A stretch of DNA of 64,000 nt from Elymus sibiricus (Eukaryota; Streptophyta; Magnoliopsida; Poales; Poaceae): positions 447,639,531 through 447,703,530 of the forward strand of contig CM077665.1 of the NCBI GenBank assembly GCA_039707655.1, in the 5' to 3' direction. The first letter of the stretch is position 1. Every line of letters starts with the position of its first letter. Below are positions 1 to 11,880 of the stretch, one piece after another. Below the pieces are notes generated by a model, which saw only the letters and a program-made list of their open reading frames with translations, was not told the origin of the DNA and did not search any database. Made by a program: the position numbers and the translations under genes.

Positions 1-1698
1 AGTTCATTTGCAGTGCTTTTCAATCTCAGGGTCATCTTAGCTCAAAATAAATCATGAAATGCATGAAAAATAGCAAATGAAGTCAGAAAAGGGTTGAAAA
101 GTGATGATGTGGATTTGAATGGTGCATATTGAATGCATAAAAAGTCTTGAGCTAAAATATGTTTAAAAATGAAATCCCTTTTGTAATAGACGAGTTTTCG
201 TTCGAAACCCTGATACTTCGAAGGAGATTGTCCAGTTTGTACACGAAGTGCATTCAGTTTTTCCCGTAACCCTCTCAACATTTTAGCACATGCTATGTGG
301 GTGAAATTATGATACCATGCCAATTTTCAACCATTTCAGAGTTCATTTGCAGTGCTTTTCAATCTCAGTGTCATCTTAGCTAAAAATAAATAATGAAATG
401 CATGAAAAATAGCAAATGAAGTCAGAAAAGGGTTGAAAAGTGATGATGTGGCTTTGAATGGTGCATATTGAATGCAGAAAAAGTCTTGAGTTAAAATATG
501 TTTAAAAATATGAAATCCCTTTGTAATAGACGAGTCTTCGTCCGAAACCCTGATACTTCGAAGGAGATTGTCCAGTTTCTACACGAAGTACATCCAGTTT
601 TTCCCGTAACCCTGTCAACTTTTTAGCACATGCTATGTGGGTGAAATTATGATACCATGCCAATTTTCAACCATTTCAGAGTTCATTTGCAGTGCTTTTC
701 AATCTCAGGGTCTTCTTACCTCAAAATAAATCATGAAATGCATGAAAAATAGCAAATGAAGTCAGAAAAGGGTTGAAAAGTGATGATGTGGCTTTTAATG
801 GTGCATATTGAATGCAGAAAAAGTCTTGAGTTAAAATATGTTTAAAAATATAAGATCCCTTTGTAATAGACGAGTTTTCGTCCGAAACCCTGATACTTCG
901 AAGGAGATTGTCCAGTTTCTACACGAAGTACATCCAGTTTTTCCCGTAACCCTCTCAACTTTTTAGCGCATGCTATGTGGGTGAAATTATGATACCATGC
1001 CAATTTTCAACCATTCCAGAGTTCATTTGTAGTGCTTTTCAATCTCAGGGTCATCTTAGCTCAAAATAAATCATGAAATGCATGAAAAATAGCAAATGAA
1101 GTCAGAAAAGGGTTGAAAAGTGATGATGTGGCTTTGAATGGTGCATATTGAATGCAGAAAAAGTCTTGAGTTAAAATATGTTTCAAAAAATAAAATCCTT
1201 TTGTAATAGACGAGTTTTCGTCCGAAACCCTGATACTTCGAAGGAGATTGTCCAGTTTCTACACGAAGTGCATCGAGTTTTTGCCGTAACCCTCTCAACT
1301 TTTTAGCACATGCTATGTGGGTGAAATTATGATACCATGCCAATTTTCAACCATTTCAGAGTTCATTTGCAGTGCTTTTCAATCTCAGGGTCATCTTAGC
1401 TCAAAATAAATCATGAAATGCATGAAAAATAGCAAATGAAGTCAGAAAAGGGTTGAAAAGTGATGATGTGGATTTGAATGGTGCATATTGAATGCATAAA
1501 AAGTCTTGAGTTAAAATATGTTTAAAAATGAAATCCCTTTTGTAATAGAAGAGTTTTCGTTCGAAACCCTGATACTTCGAATGAGATTGTCCAGTTTGTA
1601 CACGAAGTGCATCCAGTTTTTCCCGTAACCTTCTCAACTTTTTAGCACATGCTATGTGGGTGAAATTATGATACCATGCCAATTTTCAACCATTTCAG
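1..1698 (+). repeat. Left-edge segment, five units without a clear HOR
   Basis: Units start at 1, 340, 680, 1020 and 1360. Units 1 and 1360 carry 'gtggatttgaatgg' and 'gcataaaaag', and unit 1020 carries an 'aaaataaaatcc' tract with 'tttttgccg'. These are the markers of the adjacent s and r units of HOR C, 46 kb to the right. Units 340 and 680 have private changes (for example 'cagtgtcatc' at 340 and 'tcttcttacc' at 680). The segment therefore resembles the right part of the window more than the neighbouring HOR A. Its left limit is the window edge. Confidence 0.8.
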
Positions 1699-4600
1699 AG
1701 TTCATTTGCAGTGCTTTTCAATCTCAGGGTCATCTTATCTCAAAATAAATCATGAAATGCATGAAAAATAGCAAATGAAGTCAGAAAAGGGTTGAAAAGT
1801 GATGATCTGGCTTTGAATGGTGCATATTGAATGCAGAAAAAGTCTTGAGTTAAAATATGTTTAAAAAAATGAAATCCCTTTGTAATAGACGAGTTTTCGT
1901 CCGAAACCCTGATACTTCGAAGGAGATTTTCCAGTTTGTACACGAAGTGCTTCGAGTTTTTCCCGTAACCCTCTCAACTTTTTAGCACATGCTATGTGGG
2001 TGAAATTATGATATCATGCCAATTTTCAACCATTTCAGAGTTCATTTGCAGTTCTTTTCAATCTCAGGGTCATCTTAGCTCAACATAAATCATGAAATGC
2101 ATGAAAAATAGCAAATGAAGTAAGAAAAGGGTTGAAAAGTGATGATGTGGCTTTGAATGGTGCATATTGAATGCAGAAAAATTCTTGAGTTAAAATATGT
2201 TAAAAAAATAAAATCCTTTTGTAATAGACGAGTTTTCGTCCGAAACCCTGATACTTCGAAGGAGATTGTCCAGTTTGTACACGAAGTGCATCCAGTTTTT
2301 CCCGTAACCCTCTCACCTTTTTAGCACATGCTATGTGGGTGAAATTATGATACCATGCCAATTTTCAACCATTTCAGAGTTCATTTGCAGTGCTTTTCAA
2401 TCTCAGGGTCATCTTAGCTCAAAATAAATCATGAAATGCATGAAAAATAGCAAATGAAGTCAGAAAAGGGTTGAAAAGTGATGATGTGGCTTTTAATGGT
2501 CATATTGAATGGAGAAAAAGTCTTGAGTTAAAATATGTTTAAAAAAATGAAATCCCTTTGTAATAGACGAGTTTTCGTCCGAAACCCTGATACTTCGAAG
2601 GAGATTTTCCAGTTTGTCAACGAAGTGCATCGAGTTTTTCCCGTAACCCTCTCAACTTTTTAGCACATGCTATGTGGGTGAAATTATGATATCATGCCAA
2701 TTTTCAACCATTTCAGAGTTCATTTGCAGTTCTTTTCAATCTCAGGGTCATCTTAGCTCAACATAAATCATGAAATGCATGAAAAATAGCAAATGAAGTC
2801 AGAAAAGGGTTGAAAAGTGATGATGTGGCTTTGAATGGTGCATATTGAATGCAGAAAAAGTCTTGAGTTAAAATATGTTAAAAAAATAAAATCCTTTTGT
2901 AATAGACGAGTTTTCGTCCGAAACCCTGATACTTCGAAGGAGATTGTCCAGTTTGTACACGAAGTGCATCCAGTTTTTCCCGTAACCCTCTCACCACTTT
3001 AGCACATGCTATGCGGGTGAAATTATGATACCATGCCAATTTTCAACCATTTCAGAGTTCATTTGCAGTGCTTTTCAATCTCAGGGTCATCTTAGCTCAA
3101 AATAAATCATGAAATGCATGAAAAATAGCAAATGAAGTCAGAAAAGGGTTGAAAAGTGATGATGTGGCTTTTAATGGTCATATTGAATGCAGAAAAAGTC
3201 TTGAGTTAAAATATGTTTAAAAATATGAAATCCCTTTGTAATAGACATGTTTTCGTCCGAAACCCTAATACTTCGAAGGAGATTGTCCAGTTTCTACACG
3301 AAGTACATCCAGTTTTTCCTGTAACCCTCTCAACTTTTTAGCACATGCTATGTGGGTGAAATTATGATACCATGACAATTTTCAACCATTCCAGAGTTCA
3401 TTTGCAGTGCTTTTCAATCTCAGGGTCATCTTAGCTCAAAATAAATCATGAAATGCATGAAAAATAGCAAATGAAGTCAGAAAAGGGTTGAAAAGTGATG
3501 ATGTGGCTTTGAATGGTGCATATTGAATGTAGAAAAAGTCTTGAGTTAAAATATGTTTAAAAATATGAGATCCCTTTGTAATAGACGAGTTTTCGTCCGA
3601 AACCCTGATACTTCGAAGGAGATTTTCCAGTTTGTACACGAAGTGCATCGAGTTTTTCCCGTAACCCTCTCAACTTTTTAGCACATGCTATGTGGGTGAA
3701 ATTATGATATCATGACAATTTTCAACCATTTCAGAGTTCATTTGCAGTTCTTTTCAATCTCAGGGTCATCTTAGCTCAAAATAAATCATGAAATGCACGA
3801 AAAATAGCAAATGAAGTCAGAAAAGGGTTGAAAAGTGATGATGTGGCTTTGAATGGTGCGTATTGAATGCAGAAAAAGTCTTGAGTTAAAATATGTTTAA
3901 AAATATGAAATCCCTTGGTAATAGACCAGTTTTCGTCCGAAACCCTGATACTTCGAAGGAGATTGTCCAGTTTGTACACGAAGTCCATCCAGTTTTTCAC
4001 GTAACCCTCTCAACTTTTTAGCACATGCTATGTGGGTGAAATTATGATACCATGCCAATTTTCAACCATTCCAGAGTTCATTTGCAGTGCTTTTCAATCT
4101 CAGGGTCATCTTAGCTCAAACTAAATCATGAAATGCATGAAAAATGGCAAATGAAGTCAGAAAAGGGTTGAAAAGTGATGATGTGGCTTTGAATGGTGCA
4201 TATTGAATGCAGAAAAAGTCTTGAGTTAAAATATGTTTAAAAAATGAAATCCCTTTGTAATAGACGAGTTTTCGTCCGAAACCCTAATACTTGGAAGGAG
4301 ATTGGCCAGTTTCTACACGAAGTGCAGCCAGTTTTTCCCGTAACCCTCTCAACTTTTTAGCACATGCTATGTGGGTGAAATTATGATACCATGCCAATTT
4401 TCAACCATTTCAGAGTTCATTTGCAGTGCTTTTCAATCTCAGGGTCATCTTATCTCAAAATAAATCATGAAATGCATGAAAAATAGCAAATGAAGTCAGA
4501 AAAGGGTTGAAAAGTGATGATGTGGCTTTGAATGGTGCATATTGAATGCAGAAAAAGTCTTGAGTTAAAATATGTTTAAAAAAATGAAATCCCTTTGTAA

Positions 4601-5092
4601 TAGACGAGTTTTCGTCTGAAACCCTGATACTTCGAAGGAGATTTTCCAGTTTGTACACGAAGTGCATCGAGTTTTTCCCGTAACCCTCTCAACTTTTTAG
4701 CACATGCTATGTGGGTGAAATTATGATATCATGCCAATTTTCAACCATTTCAGAGTTCATTTGCAGTTCTTTTCAATCTCAGGGTCATCTTAGCTCAACA
4801 TAAATCATGAAATGCATGAAAAATAGCAAATGAAGTCAGAAAAGGGTTGAAAAGTGATGATGTGGCTTTGAATGGTGCATATTGAATGCAGAAAAAGTCT
4901 TGAGTTAAAATATGTTAAAAAAATAAAATCCTTTTGTAATAGACGAGTTTTCGTCCGAAACCCTGATACTTCGAAGGAGATTGTCCAGTTTGTACACGAA
5001 GTGAATCCAGTTTTTCCCGTAACACTCTCACCTTTTTAGCACATGCTATGTGGGTGAAATTATGATACCATGCCAATTTTCAACCATTTCAG
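1699..5092 (+). repeat. HOR A copy 1 (10 units, 3394 bp)
   Basis: Units a-j start at 1699, 2039, 2378, 2717, 3056, 3395, 3735, 4075, 4414 and 4754. Diagnostic marks: a 'gatgatctgg'; b 'aagtaag'; c 'ggtcatattgaatgga' with 'gtcaacgaag'; d 'atgcggg'; e 'atagacatg'; f 'gagatccc'; g 'cccttggtaatagacc'; h 'aaaatggcaaatg' with 'acttggaagg'; i 'cgtctgaa'; j 'acactctcacc'. Copy 1 differs from copies 2 and 3 in unit a (i-like 'tatctc' start) and in f (end 'tgtacacgaagtgcatcgag' instead of 'ctacaagaag'). Confidence 0.88.
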
Positions 5093-8000
5093 AGTTCATT
5101 TGCAGTGCTTTTCAATCTCAGGGTCATCTTAGCTCAAAATAAATCATGAAATGCATGAAAAATAGCAAATGAAGTCAGAAAAGGGTTGAAAAGTGATGAT
5201 CTGGCTTTGAATGGTGCATATTGAATGCAGAAAAAGTCTTGAGTTAAAATATGTTTAAAAAAATGAAATCCCTTTGTAATAGACGAGTTTTCGTCCGAAA
5301 CCCTGATACTTCGAAGGAGATTTTCCAGTTTGTACACGAAGTGCATCGAGTTTTTCCCGTAACCCTCTCAACTTTTTAGCACATGCTATGTGGGTGAAAT
5401 TATGATATCATGCCAATTTTCAACCATTTCAGAGTTCATTTGCAGTTCTTTTCAATCTCAGGGTCATCTTAGCTCAACATAAATCATGAAATGCATGAAA
5501 AATAGCAAATGAAGTAAGAAAAGGGTTGAAAAGTGATGATGTGGCTTTGAATGGTGCATATTGAATGCAGAAAAAGTCTTGAGTTAAAATATGTTAAAAA
5601 AATAAAATCTTTTTGTAATAGACGAGTTTTCGTCCGAAACCCTGATACTTCGAAGGAGATTGTCCAGTTTGTACACGAAGTGCATCCAGTTTTTCCCGTA
5701 ACCCTCTCACCTTTTTAGCACATGCTATGTGGGTGAAATTATGATACCATGCCAATTTTCAACCATTTCAGAGTTCATTTGCAGTGCTTTTCAATCTCAG
5801 GGTCATCTTAGCTCAAAATAAATCATGAAATGCATGAAAAATAGCAAATGAAGTCAGAAAAGGGTTGAAAAGTGATGATGTGGCTTTTAATGGTCATATT
5901 GAATGGAGAAAAAGTCTTGAGTTAAAATATGTTTAAAAAAATGAAATCCCTTTGTAATAGACGAGTTTTCGTCCGAAACCCTGATACTTCGAAGGAGATT
6001 TTCCAGTTTGTCAACGAAGTGCATCGAGTTTTTCCCGTAACCCTCTCAACTTTTTAGCACATGCTATGTGGGTGAAATTATGATATCATGCCAATTTTCA
6101 ACCATTTCAGAGTTCATTTGCAGTTCTTTTCAATCTCAGGGTCATCTTAGCTCAACATAAATCATGAAATGCATGAAAAATAGCAAATGAAGTCAGAAAA
6201 GGGTTGAAAAGTGATGATGTGGCTTTGAATGGTGCATATTGAATGCAGAAAAAGTCTTGAGTTAAAATATGGTAAAAAAATAAAATCCTTTTGTAATAGA
6301 CGAGTTTTCGTCCGAAACCCTGATACTTCGAAGGAGATTGTCCAGTTTGTACACGAAGTGCATCCAGTTTTTCCCGTAACCCTCTCACCATTTTAGCACA
6401 TGCTATGCGGGTGAAATTATGATACCATGCCAATTTTCAACCATTTCAGAGTTCATTTGCAGTGCTTTTCAATCTCAGGGTCATCTTAGCTCAAAATAAA
6501 TCATGAAATGCATGAAAAATAGCAAATGAAGTCAGAAAAGGGTTGAAAAGTGATGATGTGGCTTTTAATGGTCATATTGAATGCAGAAAAAGTCTTGAGT
6601 TAAAATATGTTTAAAAATATGAAATCCCTATGTAATAGACATGTTTTCGTCCGAAACCCTAATACTTCGAAGGAGATTGTCCAGTTTCTACACGAAGTAC
6701 ATCCAGTTTTTCCCGTAACCCTCTCAACTTTTTAGCACATGCTATGTGGGTGAAATTATGATACCATGACAATTTTCAACCATTCCAGAGTTCATTTGCA
6801 GTGCTTTTCAATCTCAGGGTCATCTTAGCTCAAAATAAATCATGAAATGCATGAAAAATAGCAAATGAACTCAGAAAAGGGTTGAAAAGTGATGATGTGG
6901 CTTTGAATGGTGCATATTGAATGTAGAAAAAGTCTTGAGTTAAAATATGTTTAAAAATATGAGATCCCTTTGTAATAGACGAGTTTTCGTCCGAAACCCT
7001 GATACTTCGAAGGAGATTTTCCAGTTTCTACAAGAAGTGCATCCAGTTTTTCCCGTAACCCTCTCAACTTTTTAGCACATGCTATGTGGGTGAAATTATG
7101 ATACCAAGCCAATTTTCAACCATTCCAGAGTTCATTTGCAGTGCTTTTCAATCTCAGGGTCATCTTAGCTCAAAATAAATCATGAAATGCATGAAAAATA
7201 GCAAATGAAGTCAGAAAAGGGTTGAAAAGTGATGATGTGGCTTTGAATGGTGCATATTGAATGCAGAAAAAGTCTTGAGTTAAAATATGTTTAAAAATAT
7301 GAAATCCCTTGGTAATAGACCAGTTTTCGTCCGAAACCCTGATACTTCGAAGGAGATTGTCCAGTTTGTACACGAAGTCCATCCAGTTTTTCACGTAACC
7401 CTCTCAACTTTTTAGCACATGCTATGTGGGTGAAATTATGATACCATGCTAATTTTCAACCATTCCAGAGTTCATTTGCAGTGCTTTTCAATCTCAGGGT
7501 CATCTTAGCTCAAACTAAATCATGAAATGCATGAAAAATGGCAAATGAAGTCAGAAAAGGGTTGAAAAGTGATGATGTGGCTTTGAATGGTGCATATTGA
7601 ATGCAGAAAAAGTCTTGAGTTAAAATATGTTTAAAAAATGAAATCCCTTTGTAATAGACGAGTTTCCGTCCGAAACCCTAATACTTGGAAGGAGATTGGC
7701 CAGTTTCTACACGAAGTGCAGCCAGTTTTTCCCGTAACCCTCTCAACTTTTTAGCACATGCTATGTGGGTGAAATTATGATACCATGCCAATTTTCAACC
7801 ATTTCAGAGTTCATTTGCAGTGCTTTTCAATCTCAGGGTCATCTTATCTCAAAATAAATCATGAAATGCATGAAAAATAGCAAATGAAGTCAGAAAAGGG
7901 TTGAAAAGTGATGATGTGGCTTTGAATGGTGCATATTGAATGCAGAAAAAGTCTTGAGTTAAAATATGTTTAAAAAAATGAAATCCCTTTGTAATAGACG

Positions 8001-8486
8001 AGTTTTCGTCTGAAACCCTGATACTTCGAAGGAGATTTTCCAGTTTGTACACGAAGTGCATCGAGTTTTTCCCGTAACCCTCTCAACTTTTTAGCACATG
8101 CTATGTGGGTGAAATTATGATATCATGCCAATTTTCAACCATTTCAGAGTTCATTTGCAGTTCTTTTCAATCTCAGGGTCATCTTAGCTCAACATAAATC
8201 ATGAAATGCATGAAAAATAGCAAATGAAGTCAGAAAAGGGTTGAAAAGTGATGATGTGGCTTTGAATGGTGCATATTGAATGCAGAAAAAGTCTTGAGTT
8301 AAAATATGTTAAAAAAATAAAATCCTTTTGTAATAGACGAGTTTTCGTCCGAAACCCTGATACTTCGAAGGAGATTGTCCAGTTTGTACACGAAGTGCAT
8401 CCAGTTTTTCCCGTAACACTCTCACCTTTTTAGCACATGCTATGTGGGTGAAATTATGATACCATGCCAATTTTCAACCATTTCAG
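5093..8486 (+). repeat. HOR A copy 2 (10 units, 3394 bp)
   Basis: Units a-j start at 5093, 5433, 5772, 6111, 6450, 6789, 7129, 7469, 7808 and 8148. Every diagnostic mark of HOR A is present in order. By eye only a handful of single-base differences separate it from copy 3, for example 'tctttttg' near 5609, 'ccctatg' near 6627 and 'gtttccg' near 7663. Confidence 0.92.
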
Positions 8487-11400
8487 AGTTCATTTGCAGT
8501 GCTTTTCAATCTCAGGGTCATCTTAGCTCAAAATAAATCATGAAATGCATGAAAAATAGCAAATGAAGTCAGAAAAGGGTTGAAAAGTGATGATCTGGCT
8601 TTGAATGGTGCATATTGAATGCAGAAAAAGTCTTGAGTTAAAATATGTTTAAAAAAATGAAATCCCTTTGTAATAGACGAGTTTTCGTCCGAAACCCTGA
8701 TACTTCGAAGGAGATTTTCCAGTTTGTACACGAAGTGCATCGAGTTTTTCCCGTAACCCTCTCAACTTTTTAGCACATGCTATGTGGGTGAAATTATGAT
8801 ATCATGCCAATTTTCAACCATTTCAGAGTTCATTTGCAGTTCTTTTCAATCTCAGGGTCATCTTAGCTCAACATAAATCATGAAATGCATGAAAAATAGC
8901 AAATGAAGTAAGAAAATGGTTGAAAAGTGATGATGTGGCTTTGAATGGTGCATATTGAATGCAGAAAAAGTCTTGAGTTAAAATATGTTAAAAAAATAAA
9001 ATCCTTTTGTAATAGACGAGTTTTCGTCCGAAACCCTGATACTTCGAAGGAGATTGTCCAGTTTGTACACGAAGTGCATCCAGTTTTTCCCGTAACCCTC
9101 TCACCTTTTTAGCACATGCTATGTGGGTGAAATTATGATACCATGCCAATTTTCAACCATTTCAGAGTTCATTTGCAGTGCTTTTCAATCTCAGGGTCAT
9201 CTTAGCTCAAAATAAATCATGAAATGCATGAAAAATAGCAAATGAAGTCAGAAAAGGGTTGAAAAGTGATGATGTGGCTTTTAATGGTCATATTGAATGG
9301 AGAAAAAGTCTTGAGTTAAAATATGTTTAAAAAAATGAAATCCCTTTGTAATAGACGAGTTTTCGTCCGAAACCCTGATACTTCGAAGGAGATTTTCCAG
9401 TTTGTCAACGAAGTGCATCGAGTTTTTCCCGTAACCCTCTCAACTTTTTAGCACATGCTATGTGGGTGAAATTATGATATCATGCCAATTTTCAACCATT
9501 TCAGAGTTCATTTGCAGTTCTTTTCAATCTCAGGGTCATCTTAGCTCAACATAAATCATGAAATGCATGAAAAATAGCAAATGAAGTCAGAAAAGGGTTG
9601 AAAAGTGATGATGTGGCTTTGAATGGTGCATATTGAATGCAGAAAAAGTCTTGAGTTAAAATATGTTAAAAAAATAAAATCCTTTTGTAATAGACGAGTT
9701 TTCGTCCGAAACCCTGATACTTCGAAGGAGATTGTCCAGTTTGTACACGAAGTGCATCCAGTTTTTCCCGTAACCCTCTCACCATTTTAGCACATGCTAT
9801 GCGGGTGAAATTATGATACCATGCCAATTTTCAACCATTTCAGAGTTCATTTGCAGTGCTTTTCAATCTCAGGGTCATCTTAGCTCAAAATAAATCATGA
9901 AATGCATGAAAAATAGCAAATGAAGTCAGAAAAGGGTTGAAAAGTGATGATGTGGCTTTTAATGGTCATATTGAATGCAGAAAAAGTCTTGAGTTAAAAT
10001 ATGTTTAAAAATATGAAATCCCTTTGTAATAGACATGTTTTCGTCCGAAACCCTAATACTTCGAAGGAGATTGTCCAGTTTCTACACGAAGTGCATCCAG
10101 TTTTTCCCGTAACCCTCTCAACTTTTTAGCACATGCTATGTGGGTGAAATTATGATACCATGACAATTTTCAACCATTCCAGAGTTCATTTGCAGTGCTT
10201 TTCAATCTCAGGGTCATCTTAGCTCAAAATAAATCATGAAATGCATGAAAAATAGCAAATGAACTCAGAAAATGGTTGAAAAGTGATGATGTGGCTTTGA
10301 ATGGTGCATATTGAATGTAGAAAAAGTCTTGAGTTAAAATATGTTTAAAAATATGAGATCCCTTTGTAATAGACGAGTTTTCGTCCGAAACCCTGATACT
10401 TCGAAGGAGATTTTCCAGTTTCTACAAGAAGTGCATCCAGTTTTTCCCGTAACCCTCTCAACTTTTTAGCACATGCTATGTGGGTGAAATTATGATACCA
10501 AGCCAATTTTCAACCATTCCAGAGTTCATTTGCAGTGCTTTTCAATCTCAGGGTCATCTTAGCTCAAAATAAATCATGAAATGCATGAAAAATAGCAAAT
10601 GAAGTCAGAAAAGGGTTGAAAAGTGATGATGTGGCTTTGAATGGTGCATATTGAATGCAGAAAAAGTCTTGAGTTAAAATATGTTTAAAAATATGAAATC
10701 CCTTGGTAATAGACCAGTTTTCGTCCGAAACCCTGATACTTCGAAGGAGATTGTCCAGTTTGTACACGAAGTCCATCCAGTTTTTCACGTAACCCTCTCA
10801 ACTTTTTAGCACATGCTATGTGGGTGAAATTATGATACCATGCTAATTTTCAACCATTCCAGAGTTCATTTGCAGTGCTTTTCAATCTCAGGGTCATCTT
10901 AGCTCAAACTAAATCATGAAATGCATGAAAAATGGCAAATGAAGTCAGAAAAGGGTTGAAAAGTGATGATGTGGCTTTGAATGGTGCATATTGAATGCAG
11001 AAAAAGTCTTGAGTTAAAATATGTTTAAAAAATGAAATCCCTTTGTAATAGACGAGTTTTCGTCCGAAACCCTAATACTTGGAAGGAGATTGGCCAGTTT
11101 CTACACGAAGTGCAGCCAGTTTTTCCCGTAACCCTCTCAACTTTTTAGCACATGCTATGTGGGTGAAATTATGATACCATGCCAATTTTCAACCATTTCA
11201 GAGTTCATTTGCAGTGCTTTTCAATCTCAGGGTCATCTTATCTCAAAATAAATCATGAAATGCATGAAAAATAGCAAATGAAGTCAGAAAAGGGTTGAAA
11301 AGTGATGATGTGGCTTTGAATGGTGCATATTGAATGCAGAAAAAGTCTTGAGTTAAAATATGTTTAAAAAAATGAAATCCCTTTGTAATAGACGAGTTTT

Positions 11401-11880
11401 CGTCTGAAACCCTGATACTTCGAAGGAGATTTTCCAGTTTGTACACGAAGTGCATCGAGTTTTTCCCGTAACCCTCTCAACTTTTTAGCACATGCTATGT
11501 GGGTGAAATTATGATATCATGCCAATTTTCAACCATTTCAGAGTTCATTTGCAGTTCTTTTCAATCTCAGGGTCATCTTAGCTCAACATAAATCATGAAA
11601 TGCATGAAAAATAGCAAATGAAGTCAGAAAAGGGTTGAAAAGTGATGATGTGGCTTTGAATGGTGCATATTGAATGCAGAAAAAGTCTTGAGTTAAAATA
11701 TGTTAGAAAAATAAAATCCTTTTGTAATAGACGAGTTTTCGTCCGAAACCCTGATACTTCGAAGGAGATTGTCCAGTTTGTACACGAAGTGCATCCAGTT
11801 TTTCCCGTAACACTCTCACCTTTTTAGCACATGCTATGTGGGTGAAATTATGATACCATGCCAATTTTCAACCATTTCAG
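8487..11880 (+). repeat. HOR A copy 3 (10 units, 3394 bp)
   Basis: Units a-j start at 8487, 8827, 9166, 9505, 9844, 10183, 10523, 10863, 11202 and 11542. It is exactly 3394 bp after copy 2 and almost identical to it. Private marks are 'aaaatgg' in unit f (about 10269) and 'tgttagaaa' in unit j (about 11701). Unit b carries 'aagtaagaaaatgg', shared with copy 4 but not with copy 2. Confidence 0.92.
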
